Assembly (NCBI GenBank): GCA_012845835.1
Contig: JABAKD010000026.1
Location: 9,038,558 to 9,102,557 of the forward strand
Direction of reading: 5' to 3'
Length of the DNA stretch: 64,000 nucleotides
Source: Undaria pinnatifida
Taxonomy: Eukaryota > Sar > Phaeophyceae > Laminariales > Alariaceae
Position 1 is the stretch's first letter, and every line of letters begins with the position of its first letter. The notes under the pieces were generated by a model. It did not search any database. It had not been told where the DNA came from and saw only the letters and a program-made list of their open reading frames with translations. Positions 1 to 10,440 of the stretch are shown one piece after another. A program made the translations under genes and the position numbers.

Positions 1-84
1 GTGACCCCGAGGCAATGCACAACAGAACATCGACATAAACCCCCTACCATATCAGCGTTTAAGTGAGGTATGGGGTATGGCTGA

Positions 85-300
85 CCATGAGCATGAGCAT
101 GAACATGAGCATGATCATGACCATGACCATGTGAGCATGAGCATATGAGCATGACCATGACCATGTGAGCATGAGCATGAGCATGAGCATGAGCATGAGC
201 ATGTGAGCATGAGCATGTGGGCATGATCATGAGCATGAGCATAAGCATGAGCATGTGAGCATGAGCATGAGCATGAACATTAGCATGGGCATGAGCATGG
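85..300. repeat. GAGCAT-type hexanucleotide microsatellite
   Basis: About 215 bp of imperfect GAGCAT hexamers, with GACCAT, GATCAT, GAACAT and GTGAGCAT variants. No open frame of interest crosses it. It is a simple-sequence repeat with no visible function. Confidence 0.9.
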
Positions 301-1211
301 TACAGAGCTATTCAAGTAAGGAGGCGCGACAGAATGTACTGTAAATGCCGCACCGATACCGTGCCATGGGTTGTAAATGGTGCACCCCAACTCAAGAGCA
401 CCCCCCCGTGACAAACAGGCTCGTAACTACACACTGCTCGGCTAATATCGTCTGTGGGCAGTACAAGGAAGGGTCTTTTTGGTATGGCGGGACATGCCGA
501 ATTCACAGTTCTCAAGTCCCAAATGTTTTTTCTTGGGAGTTGATCTTATAATCGGCGTTCCCCACGGCGGCTGAAACGTTTGTCGTGGCATGCCTTTGCG
601 GGTGTCACCCAGCTCGCCGAGCGCTGTATGTTCCCCGGCTCTCCCGCCTCGATTGCACGCAGATGCTACTGCGGTGTACAGTACTAGAGTAGGTTGGTAG
701 CTTAAAAATCGACGGTGAGAAAAAGGTGTACCGTCAACCCCATCAGCAATCCCATGGACGGTGCCCTACGCATCTAACGGATTTTGATTGGTGAACGCTC
801 AAAAAAAATTGCAGCTATGGGGATCGCAAGTATCAAGTTTTAGTTGTTCGTCAGTTGAGGAGCGCCATCAATAACGAAGCGTTCGACTGAAAAGTGTTCC
901 CCGCTACACTGACATGGCTTCACCTCCTCGGTCCGACGGCAAGCAGCCCGGCACGATCTCGATTCACGAAGCAACTCCCCTCTCCACCCTCCCCCTGCTT
1001 CCTGGCCCCCCGCCCAATCGTCCGCACATACACCCTTTCAGATGATTACATGTCCTACCCTTCCTCCTCCACCGTTCCCCCTATCGTCTGCACACACACC
1101 CCTTCCGATTATTACATATACTCCCCCCCCCCTCCGATCCTTCGCCCCCCCCCCCCCTCCTACTCTCCACCCCCCCCCCGACCCCCCAATGGTCGGCCTC
1201 CCTACAAACAG
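301..1211 (+). other. non-coding stretch ending in a C-rich intron tract
   Basis: No recognisable gene between 301 and about 960. From about 970 to 1200 the plus strand is extremely C/T-rich, with runs of up to 14 C, and ends in ACAG at 1208-1211. This is read as the pyrimidine tract and acceptor of the intron before the first recognisable b561 exon. Proline-rich open frames over the tract are artefacts of composition. Confidence 0.6.
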
Positions 1212-1387
1212 GTTGATGGTGATTGGCTGGAGCATATGCTTTCCCTTCGGCGTTATTTTCGCTCGATTTTCGAAAAGCTTCGCAAAGCTTGGCTTTCCCG
1301 CCCACAGGGCGCTGCAGTCCTCGGGGGCGCTGTTCGGACTCGCCGGCTTCGTTGTGGCCATCGTCTTCACAGAAAATACCGGCTCTG
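1212..1387 (+). CDS. b561 exon a: haem-binding helices
   Basis: Acceptor ACAG at 1208-1211 follows a long C-rich tract. The exon starts in phase 2 and encodes 58 codons containing GWSICFPFGVIFARF, AHRALQ and a hydrophobic helix ending near FTENTGS. The donor is GTTAGT at 1388. The G-x-I-x-A-R and H-R-x-x-Q patterns are typical of b561 domains. Confidence 0.8.
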
Positions 1388-4300
1388 GTTAGTGGAGGTG
1401 TTTTTTTCTTTCGGGGGTGTTGGACAATCTTGAGAGTGATGCATGCTATTGAAATACAACTAGTACGCCAGAGGTGTGCACCGTTTTTCTTCTGTGGCTT
1501 TTCACACGAGGGGCTCTGTACCTTTCCTACCCCGAAACTGATCCTGAGAAAGGACTGAAGGTGCTTTTGTGACGGAGAAACCCATCGCCTTGTAGACACA
1601 TTACATGAAAAATGTTAACTGCAGTATGCTAAACAAGAGCGGTGTTTCAATCGGGCGGTTCAGGGTTAACGAGCCCCGTCATTCACAAAAACAAATAGCC
1701 AAAAAACGGTATATACCATATATGAATAGCCGAAAAGCGGTATACCCATCGCCTTGTAGACACATTACATAAAAAATGTTAACTACAGTATGCTACACAA
1801 GGGCGGCGTTCAATCCGGCGGCTTAGGGATAAGGAGCCCCGTCATTAACCAATACAAATACCCCAAAAGCGGTATACCATATAAGAATAGCCAAAAAGCG
1901 GTATACCCATCGCCTTGTAGACACATTACATAAAAAAATGTTAACTACAGTATGCTACACAAGGGCGGCGTTCAATCCGGCGGTTTAGGGTTAAGGAGCC
2001 CCGTCATTAACCAATACAAATAGCCAAAAAGCGGTATACCATATACGAATAGCCAAATAGCGGTATACCATACATATGACCAGTACGCCTCTATCGCGGC
2101 ACGCGTCTAGCTTGCCACTCGCACTCATTTTGAGGAGGATCTCTCTATACCTACGTACCGAAGCACTGACTTTGGTAGAACATGACGGTGTGACGCGAAT
2201 ACAAATAAAAAGCCTAGGTACATGGCGAATTATATATGCGAAAGCCAAATGGTATTCCGGCGATAGCGAGTCCCCCTGTTGAGGATCGCCGTGGATCAGA
2301 AATGTCGTCTTGGTCGAAAACGTGCTACGACCAGGTATCCGCCTATCGTAGCCCACGTGTCGAAGCATTAATAATTAGTAGTGTCTTGTCTTGCCTTGTC
2401 TTGTCGGTTGCACGCCTTCTTTCTTGCACGGCAAGCTTCGGCTCATTAACCTGCCACCGGCTCTGGATAGTGGCGGTGCGTTTTTCGGTCCGGGGGCATG
2501 GAGTCGTCTTCAGAGTGTGTTGACGGCTGTGCGCGTTCTTGCACGGCAGGCTTCGGCCTAGGTTATGGCAGGGATTGCTTGTCTGCAGGGCGCACGATAC
2601 GCTACAGCCCCGGGTTCGGGCTAAGTGTGTGGTTCTTGGTGAGGACGCGTGCTACGATAGGGCGATAGGGGTACTTGTAGTACGTTTCGGCTAAATATTT
2701 TTGTGGATGACGGAGCTTCTTAGCCCCCAAATCGTGGGAATTTCATCTAAATTTTGCAGTACATGAGTTTTTGTGTACCTATTAATAGGCATACAGGCCA
2801 CACATGCTACGATAGAGGTATACCGTTTTTTGGCGAAAATGATTTCTGAATGAGGGGGCTCCTTAACCTACTAATACTATCGTACTAATACTATCGTACT
2901 AATACTATCGTACTAATACTATCGTACGAATACTATCGTACGAATACTACCGTACTAATATTATCGTACTAATACTATCGTCGGAAAAAAAATACTTCGA
3001 AGTAATAGGGCATGGGATTTTTCATCCGGTCAGGAGTTCAATTTTTCTCCAAATCAGTTTTTCTTGGGAGGTCCTAAGCTCCGAAAGAGGGGAACCTTAG
3101 AAACAATGTGGTGCATCTCTGTCGTAGCACGCGTCAGGCCATGGACGACTTCATCGGTTGTCAATTTACTTTTTTTTGTCACAATTAGTCCTTGAGTGAG
3201 GTATACTGGTAGGCTATTAGACCTACCCTAAAGTCAGGAGCGCGCCACTGAAAAACAGGCCCCAGAAGTGACCCCCGATGCGTGCGTAGGTTTGGTCGAG
3301 CCCCAGTAAACAATTGTCGCGCCTGTACCGTACTATTAGTGGTATTAATTCCATTAGTAGCACTATTAGTACTAACAGTAGCATATATGTGTCTGAGGGT
3401 GGTCACTTGGAGAGCTGTACCTATAGTATATGTATAGTATATGTATAGTATATGTATAGTATATGTATGTATACCTTACCCCAAAGTTGTCTTTGATGTA
3501 TTATTAATAGTAGTAATGTGTTAGTAGCAGTGTATTATTAATAGTAGTAGTGTATTCGTAGTGATGTATTAGTAGTGATGTACCAGTAGTGATGTGTCAG
3601 TAGTGATGTGTCAGTAGCAATGCATTAGTAGTGCTTGCAAGGTTATAGGTGGGGACACAGAGTGCCCCCTGCAGGTCTGCCAATTGAGCAGGTCCCCGGG
3701 GAGTACTCACTTTCTTTTCCTTCGTAGAGACGTTGCTTTATTCGATTCCACCAGAGCCCCGGATAGCTTCTCAGATCGGAGGCACGTGCCTCCGATCTAC
3801 TTAGTAGTGATGTAGTAGTGATGTATCAATATCAGTAGTAGTAACAGTGGAACCCGATGGACAGCCCCATCGCCTATCGCCTATCGCCTGTCAATAGGTA
3901 CATAAACGATGTAAACGATTGGGGTGGCACTTTTTTGTTTGGTTCTGGCCAAAGCATTTTCTGACAGACCAGCCCCCTCAACTACTGCAGTAGTGAGCAA
4001 TGCCCAATAGCAATGCCCGTACTACCCAATACCCATGTCGTAGGACCGCCACTGCTGTAGTGTCTTCAATCTTGTTCGTGGTATACCTATGAGTAGGCCA
4101 TATATGCGATGCGAGTGTCCATCGGGTTGAACTTTCGAACTTTCTCAAAGTCAGATATTGGGTTAGATGTAGAGCTGATGAAGTCAGGGGGTGATGATTA
4201 ATTAGGTGCTGCTCGTATCGTACTATTAGTAGTATGTCTCACACAACTATTAAAGCTGTACACAACCCACATGGTATCCCAACGATATAGTTATGGGTGG

Positions 4301-7300
4301 TTTGTTAGTGTAATTGACTACTAACGATAATTGAGGAGACACGCCAGTCTGAAGTCCCTTGGCATGTGCTCTGTCCCGGCATCGCAGGCATGTGCATGTC
4401 CGTGTTCTTATTTTCTCTACAAGTACGGCCATGCATGATATAGTGACACCCTGCCCATGTTAAATTGACTACAGTAAGGTAACCAACAAAATACTATCCC
4501 TCCCCTCCCCCCCCTCTCTCTCTGTCTCTATTTCTTTTCCTCTCTCTATCACGCCTCTCTCTCTTTCGTTAGAGCACTTTGAGAACACACATGGGGTACT
4601 GGGTCTGGGCATGACTGCTCTAGTGCTGCTCCAAGTAATATATGCTGTCTTCCGCCCACACCCGCCGCCCAGCGCGCCTCTCATGGCGCAACTGCCGGCC
4701 GATCAAGTGGTAAGCAATCGGTAGTGTCTCAGAAAAAAAACCCAACCAAAAACCGACGCCAAAAAATACCCCGAAAAAATTCTTCGGGGTATATATGAAA
4801 AGCGCAACTCGATGGACCTTTAGATGGCCTAGGTATAGAACGAATTATTATAAAATTAAAAATACACTCCACCAGCTGTGAGATCGAAGATTTTGTCGAA
4901 ACTCATCTTTGCAAGTTGTGTGTGATACTCCGATCGCGCGTATTACGGGTTGTGTGTCCTCATTAAGGATATAGGTCGGCGACTCCCTTTGCAACTACCG
5001 TGTAGCTATCAGGGTCAACAGGGTGATGTTAGGCAGTCTGTGCGCGGAAACTATAGCACCCGTTTCTGAGGGGGACAAAATCTGACAGCTGTAAAACGAA
5101 ATGCATCAGTCTATCAAGTGAATCCTGTAAGTCGAATAACCGGTGAGGGGAGGGCGGAGTTTTTAAGGACGTGGGGGGCTGAGTTTGATCAAAAGGGAGC
5201 GGAGGGGGGGGGGGAATGGACGAATCATGTGGCCTAGGTGTAGAACGAGTTAGATTACCTAGGTGTAGAACGGGGCCACGCGACGTTGCACGTACGTGCA
5301 AGATTTTTTTAGATTTGCACCTAAATTCAAAAGCGACTCTGTATGTATGGCGGCTCCCTATGTGCAGGTCCGCACAAAATGACGGCCGCCCTGCCCAGGC
5401 TAACCCGACCCCAGACCTGACCCTAACCCTAACCCTAACCCTAACCCCAACCCAACCCTTTGGGCGGTTCGAGGTCTGCTCTCGAGATCGGCGGGGGCAG
5501 TATTGAGTTTACGTGCAAATCTGAAAACCTTGCATGTACGTGCAATTAAACGCCTGGTGTGTAGAACGAGCTCAATGGCCCAGGTGTAGAACGAATGATG
5601 TAAAAAAAAAAGATGTCAGCAATCGGGGGTGTTTCGGCAAAAAAACGAAACATGTTAGACTATACAGTACTCGTTGTACAAGCAGTAGAGAGGTGTCAGG
5701 AAAAGCTAAAGCTGAGCCTGTTGGTACATTCGTTTAATGTATTAGTGCTTACTGGTTATAAGCGAATTTACGCCAGGAGATTTAATATGTTGGTTTTAGT
5801 GCAGGAGATTGGAGCTTAGGCTTGTGACGGACGGCCGTCTAGACTCGACATGTTGCTTCCAGTGTCGGAGTTCCTAAACGTGTGATAGACGACGCCCCAA
5901 ATCTGCCTTCTCCTGATATCATTGGCGGCAAGCAATCTGAGATGGCAACAGAAAAAATACAACCTGAACGTGCTTGGCATTCGCTGTAAGCGGCATGAAA
6001 AAGAAAAAGCTTTACGCACGTCCGTGTAAAAATAATACCAGGTACTCGCTGTAAGCAGACAGGATAAAGGAAAAACTGTATGCTCGTACGTAGCACCGGT
6101 ATGAGAACTTATGCTGAGTGAGAGTGGCGGGGAGGAGTACCAACAGAGCAAGGGACTTCGCTACGGCGGTGGCCTCTTCGGGCTGAGTTGCGTTGCCAAC
6201 CCCACCGCCCCCCCCCCCCTCTCGCTCAGTTCCCTGCATGAGTTGCACATACACAGCGCTTGCAACGCCAACGTGTTTTGAACCACCCAAGCGCCGCCCT
6301 TTCGAGTTAAACGTTGGAATGCACCCGGCTTGGTGCACGTTTCGTCTCGATCATACGCTGTAGTCTATGCTATAATATATACTGGCTGAAACTTGTATGC
6401 TATACAAGTAATCCAAACTGTAAAGTGTGTATACTGTAATACCACTACTATAATGTATACTATAATGTTATGTACCTGGTATACTATATTCGATACTGTT
6501 AATGTACGTATACTATGACTATATTATACGGTACGTTTTTTCTGTGCTGTGCGTTTTGTCGGTACTGTACGTGCAAAAGCCGGCAGCAGCAAGCGGTGTG
6601 AGACGAGCGTGGTCAGTTTCGCACAGGACCGTCGGGTACGTCCTCCTCATCTTGGCAGTTTTCCAGGCAAGAAATGGGAACGGGGAATACGAGGTGTAAG
6701 TCGGTGGGTGGGTGGGTGGGTGGGCGGGTGGGTGGGTTTGTATATATCAAAAATCAAATATTGTTTCAATTTGTACTAACCTATCAAAAGGAAAATCAAT
6801 TCACTAGTATTCACAGCCTTTCTAACGACCATTTGTTTTTTCATGAGCTGAGTAAACGTGTGGTACCCCTTAAAAAGGACGCTGACAGTATTTTACAACC
6901 GCTGTTGATAGTTGAAACCATGCTATAAGCACAATCAAACATTATATGTCCCAGGTAGGAGGGAAAGGGGAGGGAAGGTATTCGGGGAGGGGGGGCACAA
7001 GGGGGGACGGGGGGAGGGGCACGGGGGGGGGGGGATCTGTTGCCCCAGCAGGCCTGACTTCCCGGGGGTAGTCTACTATGACTGTGACGGGTGTGAAGTG
7101 TCATTAATAGTGTTAACTGCACTAACTAGCTATGGTATGATAATTAGTCGGCGACTGACTATTAGTATACTCATAGTATCAATATAGCCCGCGAGGCCTC
7201 CTACGTGCTCGTTATGTGCGCGTTGCCGGGCGAACTACTATTAACATACAATTAATATTCTCTGTTAACTCAAGGGCCTACTATCACAACTGGTTGTTAT

Positions 7301-8385
7301 CTGGGCGGGCGTAGCTTCATTGCACGTGGAAGGGGAAGAGGGAAGGCGATGCCACAATCTTTTGTTCCTGTTACGATTTTCGATCGATAGGAGGGGGAGC
7401 CCAGTGCTGGCGGCGCTTAACCCATTTCCAAATCCTAACATGATAATTTCCTCGTCTAGGTCCAAGTGTTTTTTCTCCGTGTCGGGAGTGCGGTGGTAAA
7501 ACGTCGAGGAGCGCGAGAGGTGTAATTAAGCTGCCGGTGTCAAAAACGGGGCTTGATCACTACGGCTCATTACGGCCCACATACTGCATGCAGCATGTAA
7601 TATCTTCTCCTCCTTCCCTTCCTCCCTTTTCGCCTGTGCTGAACTGTTTCGTTGCTGCAAATAATCCTTGGCGCTTGCTGTGATTCCCGGATAGCTTTTT
7701 ACGTAATGTATGGCAAACACGTAACGAGCGCCCAAATGTTGGCGCTGTCTCTATGACGAATAGGAACCGTGCGCCGTCTCGAAAGGGACGTGTGTGATGT
7801 TGTCTTGTTTCCACGTTTAGGGTTTCTTTTTTCAATGATCCGGAGTCACTCCTGCGTTTAGGATTCCGGGTAAGTAACCCATGGCAAAGTACACTCCGGG
7901 GGTTACCTTAAGCCTGCTTTGTAGTGCCCTATAACTTCGGTTTGCAAATGGGGGTATAGTACAACATAAGTATATGTACTACTCTACATAATGCTGTAAT
8001 ACCCTAGTCTCGGTCGGCCAATGGTCATTCAATAAAACAAGCAATTGACGAGTATCCCCCCACCCCCTCCGTGATGGACTGTCTTACTGCTTCAAACCCT
8101 TGATGCCCGCCGTAACCCCCCCCTTCCCCCCCCCCGCACTCGTCTTCAACCGGCTGGTCGATCTTGAACGTTGCGCTCGCTTGCTATGGCCTTCCTCAGT
8201 GCCTCGGAGGAATCGAGCTGTTACACGTTAAGGAGATATGGCGTACGCTGTACGTGGCCCTCGCGGCTCTTCTGGTCCTCATATTCGTACTTCTGCAGCT
8301 AGCGGCCTGTTGCTCCAAGAGCAAGGCTGTTTCTGCCGGAGAAGTTGCTCATCTACTGGTAAACGCCACGACCGGCACAACCTAG
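1212..8385 (+). CDS. cytochrome b561-type membrane protein, last four exons
   Basis: A multi-exon gene read as exons 1212-1387, 4573-4709, 6580-6693 and 8200-8385 (stop TAG). All junctions agree in phase: the first exon ends in phase 1 and the second starts with two bases, and the next two junctions are phase 0. The joined product has the cytochrome b561 layout: LMVIGW, FPFGVIFARF and AHRALQ, then THGVLG, LLQ and FRPH, then RRAW and SHRTVGY, then GIELL, WRTLY and a last hydrophobic helix. The His of AHR, THG and SHR match haem ligands of the family; the first ligand (usually HG before LM) would lie in an exon not recognised here. The family moves electrons across membranes, often with a DOMON domain ahead; no DOMON exon was seen. 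Introns are 1.5-3.2 kb and full of repeats. Family assignment rests on motifs, not on a search. Confidence 0.82.
1581..2080. repeat. three tandem units of about 162 bp in b561 intron
   Basis: Units start at 1581, 1745 and 1906 with CCCATCGCCTTGTAGACACA and end in copies of AAAGCGGTATACC. Spacing is 164 and 161 bp. Units two and three are closer to each other than to the first. No shared open frame. Confidence 0.9.
2456..2522 (+). repeat. partial copy of b561 exon a 3' end and donor
   Basis: The sequence around 2456-2522 repeats 1377-1440, which covers the last codons of exon a, its donor and the next 50 bases. ACCGGCTCTGG is shared; the donor base pair GT has become GA in the copy. It looks like a short intragenic duplication, not a second exon. 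Confidence 0.55.
2870..2983 (+). repeat. 14-bp minisatellite TACTAATACTATCG
   Basis: Eight near-perfect 14-bp units in the sense strand of the first b561 intron. Each unit holds TACTAAT, close to the classic branch-point TACTAAC. A role in splicing is speculation. Confidence 0.9.
3422..3465. repeat. 11-bp tandem repeat TATAGTATATG
   Basis: Four perfect 11-bp copies followed by TATGTATACC, within the first b561 intron. Confidence 0.9.
3490..3640. repeat. AGTAGTGATGT-type degenerate repeat
   Basis: Degenerate short repeats built from AGTAGTGATGTA and AGTAGCAATGCA; the same motif returns at 3803-3845. Simple sequence in an intron. Confidence 0.75.
3650..3797 (+). repeat. element Z, copy 1, ending in a perfect palindrome
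   Basis: About 150 bp that recurs in inverted orientation at 61652-61800. It holds short inverted repeats (GGGGACAC / GTGCCCCC, CCTGC / GCAGG), an ATTCGATTCCACC stretch resembling a tRNA T-arm (box B), and a perfect 24-bp palindrome at the 3' end centred on GGCACGTGCC (about 3774-3797). It could be a small mobile element or a structured RNA pseudogene; I do not recognise the family. Confidence 0.7.
3846..4572 (+). other. intron stretch with pyrimidine tract
   Basis: No gene recognised. Tri- and tetranucleotide-rich sequence up to about 4260, then a strong C/T tract at 4497-4568 made of CCCTC and TCTC runs, ending in TTAG at 4569-4572. The tract is the expected polypyrimidine signal for the next exon. 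Confidence 0.6.
4573..4709 (+). CDS. b561 exon b: third haem ligand helix
   Basis: The acceptor TTAG follows about 70 bases of C/T. The first two bases complete a codon left by exon a, then 45 codons follow with ENTHGVLGLG, LVLLQ and FRPHPPP. The donor is GTAAGC at 4710 (GTGGTA at 4707 is an in-phase alternative). The H-G-x-x-G and Q-x-x-x-x-x-x-R-P pattern is the central b561 motif. Confidence 0.8.
5285..5550. mobile_element. MITE-like element with telomeric repeat inside
   Basis: Imperfect terminal inverted repeats of about 40 bp at 5285-5325 and 5512-5550: each outer end carries TTGCACGTAC and the inner part carries AGATTTGCAC. The middle contains CCCTAA repeats (5423-5447). No clear target-site duplication was found, so its class is open. 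Confidence 0.55.
5420..5453. repeat. interstitial telomeric repeat (CCCTAA)n
   Basis: About four CCCTAA units plus variants (CCCCAA). Too short for a telomere and internal to the window; it indicates a TTAGGG-type telomere in this lineage. Confidence 0.8.
5601..6579. other. intron stretch without genes
   Basis: No gene recognised. 6350-6540 is AT-rich with many TATACTATAATG-like steps, just before the third b561 exon. A poly-C run lies at 6208-6222. Confidence 0.5.
6580..6693 (+). CDS. b561 exon c: fourth haem ligand
   Basis: Read from AAAG at 6576-6579 in phase 0, with 38 codons containing GVRRAW, SHRTVGY and LLILAVFQ. In b561 proteins the fourth haem ligand sits in R-x-x-W-x-x-x-H-x-x-x-G, as seen here. 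The donor is GTGTAAGT at 6694, followed at once by GGTG repeats that may act as G-run splicing enhancers. Confidence 0.78.
6703..6738 (+). repeat. GGTG tetranucleotide repeat beside a donor site
   Basis: Nine GGTG/GGCG units begin seven bases after the exon c donor. G-runs after a 5' splice site are known splicing enhancers; that role here is inferred. Confidence 0.8.
6739..8199. other. last b561 intron
   Basis: No independent gene. It holds a G-rich block at 6957-7035 with runs of up to 13 G (G-quadruplex potential), the minus-strand relic at 7690-7810, and a C-rich tract at 8055-8145 before the final acceptor CCTCAG (8194-8199). Confidence 0.5.
7690..7810 (-). pseudogene. relic of an unrecognised coding family, copy 1
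   Basis: On the minus strand this reads RPFRDGARFLFVIE then PTFGRSLR. The same peptide pattern (PFRDGA-FL--IE--TFGRSLR) is read on the plus strand at 10078-10170. Many differences between the two are synonymous third-position changes, which suggests both derive from a translated sequence, perhaps a transposon protein. I do not recognise the family. Confidence 0.4.
8200..8385 (+). CDS. b561 exon d: last helix and C-terminus
   Basis: Acceptor CTTCCTCAG at 8191-8199, phase 0. It encodes 61 codons: GGIELL, IWRTLYVALAALLVLIF and a Cys-rich polar tail, then TAG. G-x-x-x-L then W-x-x-x-Y before the final membrane helix is the us​ual end of the b561 fold. Confidence 0.75.
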   Translation, partial: CLGGIELLHVKEIWRTLYVALAALLVLIFVLLQLAACCSKSKAVSAGEVAHLLVNATTGTT

Positions 8386-8424
8386 GGGCTTGCCCCAGTC
8401 GCGGTCGCTTTTTCGTATTCGCAG

Positions 8425-9260
8425 ACTGACCAGAGCGCGGGGAGGGAGCGGGTGTGTGTGGAGGGCGCGCGGGAGGGGGGGAGGGGGAGGGGGGGGCAGG
8501 TAGATATGGCACGGGTTACATCGTTGCTGCGGCCGGTGATATCGTGATGTTCGCAGCCTTCAAAAACACAAAAAAATCATATTTCAGACCCTACACAGAC
8601 AGTGGCTGCCTTTGATCGCTGTCAGAATACACTAGGCTCAAATACATATATTTATAGGGAGTTTACAATGGGGATGCCTATCGCTGAAGAGGCATCACTA
8701 GGCCAAGAAGAACGCTGTCGCTTTGTCTGTAGTATCGAAGTGACCAGGGCGCGCGGGGTGAGGAGGGGGCGTTGGAGGAGAGGAAGGTGGGGGGGCGGGG
8801 TCGTGAGGGCAGATAGAGGAGATGCCGCGGATGTTCCCAGTCGCTGCAGCCAGCGAGGCCATGATATTCGCAGCTTCCAAGGTTTGTGTTTTTGTGTTTT
8901 TCAGACCCCGGACAGATAGTGGCTTCCTTTCCGTACTACTAGCAGCATAGACTATTTTTAGGCTCAAGCATTAAAACATAACATACTTATAGGAGCCATT
9001 GCCCCGCCAAGAAAAAAACTGTTGCCTCCTGTTCGTGGTAGCAAAGTGAGTAGAGTCGCCGAAGCGTGAGGAGGAGGAGGAAGAAACAGAGAGGGGGGCG
9101 AGTCGTGAGGCAAGTTAAAGGAAATGTCGTGGTGTTTGTTCGCGCCCCTGCGGTCGGCGGGGCCATGTGGCTGTAGCTTTTTAGAAGGATCAAACCTCGA
9201 ATTTCGGAACCTGGGCAGATATTGGCTCTCGTTTATACTGCACGGACGGCATACGCTACA
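8425..9260. repeat. three tandem units of about 305-315 bp
   Basis: Each unit starts with a G-rich GACCAGAGCGCGGGGAGG-like block (8425, 8738, about 9036), continues through a CTGCGGCCGG-type block (8528, 8843, 9147) and ends with CAGACAGTGGCTGCCTTT-like sequence. A diverged piece recurs near 18025. It starts 40 bases after the b561 stop and may be 3' flank. No shared frame. Confidence 0.8.
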
Positions 9261-9474
9261 AACAAACATCAATATTGATAGAATATAACGAGAAGGACAA
9301 GTGGAGCAAGGGCAGCACGTGAATTACATCGATACCATGATACGCCGGAAGTCGGTGCAGAATGGATGTGGAGGCCGTGCATAGGCTTCCTGTTTTTGGG
9401 GCTTGCCTTGTTTTTTTTCTACGTTTCGCCTTTTCTGTCTTGGCTTGCTTCCACTTTCCGACTTTTCTGTCCAG

Positions 9475-9543
9475 AATGATCGACGTCGAAGCTCCTGCTG
9501 CCTGCACATTGGAGGATGGCAAACCTAGTAATGCTACGTATTA
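9475..9543 (+). CDS. possible terminal exon, unrecognised
   Basis: A 70-base pyrimidine-rich stretch ends in CTGTCCAG at 9474, then an open frame MIDVEAPAACTLEDG to a TAA at 9541. The acceptor is good but the exon is short and no partner exon was identified, so this is weak. Confidence 0.22.
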
Positions 9544-10240
9544 ACAATTGACCTGGGCTACGGTAGAAGTCTTCGTAGGACCTTCCGGAAGACTTTTTGT
9601 GGACGACAAGCACTTTCCAAAAGGTCTGAGTGGTCGGCTTCTCAACCGAGGACGCTACTCGACATGTTTCAAAGGTTATTTTTGCGTCTCCTAAACTGTT
9701 TTTTGTTCACCTAGCCCATGGGATTGATCATCGGACGGATCGAACGGTGCCTCTCAACTACGAGCGCCGGGTGAGTTTGAGGAGCTCCTCCAGTTAGTGG
9801 CCCGAGGAAAAGCAAGGTCCAACCTCTACCGTAGTTGAAGTCGTGAGGTTATAGTAGCGATGCGCGTCTCTGAGGAGGCATCGCTCGACCATGAAGGAGG
9901 ACGTACCTTCATGGACGGGGGGCGGGGCGAGGGTGGGGGCCGGGGGGGGCGCACTTTTGGTATTTTATTATTTTTATTAGGTTTGCCATCCGACGATTTG
10001 CAGCATTCCCTTCAACATCGATCACTCATAAACATTCCGGGTCGTTGCTTTCCTTCCTTAGCCGTTGGTCTCGTGACCGTGCATCCCTTTCGAGACGGAG
10101 CCCCGTTCCTACTCTTAATAGAGATACCTACAACATTCGGGCGTTCATTACGTTTCTTCCACATATATAGCAACGTAGATCTAACGGCACGGGCGGAGCC
10201 GTGGCCGTACCGCTAGTATATATGTATCTGTACATAATTG
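9544..10240. other. stretch with one coding relic
   Basis: Apart from the PFRDGA relic at 10070-10180 nothing was recognised. 9900-9955 is G-rich. Confidence 0.4.
10070..10180 (+). pseudogene. relic of an unrecognised coding family, copy 2
   Basis: The plus strand reads HPFRDGAPFLLLIE then TTFGRSLR, matching the minus-strand copy at 7690-7810. The frame runs on to a stop at 10214 but similarity ends near 10180. The unit lies just upstream of repeat U1. Confidence 0.4.
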
Positions 10241-10283
10241 ATGACTCTTTTTAGGAGACAGGGATTTGGTCAGGAGTTTTTTT

Positions 10284-10440
10284 CGTCTCGGCCTCAGTAT
10301 GGGATTGTCGAAGCTGGATTTTCTCGGCTGTGTCGCTTCGTTCGAGCGCCGTCTTAGGGGGGTGGCTCCAACGCCTCTTGCCCCGCCTTATCCGTTCAGT
10401 ACCTCGACGTGAACGCGGATGCGAGCTGAGCGAGACAAGC
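10284..10440 (+). repeat. U head block, GC-rich 150-bp unit
   Basis: The CTCGGCCTCAGTATGGGATT ... TTCGAGCGCC ... GGCTCCAACGCC ... ACGTGAACGCGGA block. Further copies: 13818-13985, 44397-44525, 44765-44890, 46478-46635, and partial ones at 14720-14830 and 47300-47340. It is the most frequent piece of the U family here. Confidence 0.8.

Larger units (their letters stand above)
4826..5600. repeat. dispersed CCTAGGTGTAGAACGA motif, five copies
   Basis: A 16-17 bp motif occurs near 4826, 5230, 5253, 5555 and 5578 in the second b561 intron, on both sides of the inverted-repeat element at 5285-5550. One nearby minus-strand reading (5180 down to 5029) follows a C-rich tract and an ACAG, but is too short to call a gene. 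Confidence 0.65.

Noticed and set aside
894..1433. Long proline-rich open frames on both strands
   Set aside because: They follow a C-rich intron tract; only the part from 1212 to 1387 in one frame has real protein motifs.
1581..2080. CRISPR-like array
   Set aside because: Units of about 162 bp are directly adjacent with no spacers, and the context is eukaryotic.
5420..5453. Chromosome end
   Set aside because: Only four CCCTAA units, internal to the window and inside an inverted-repeat element.
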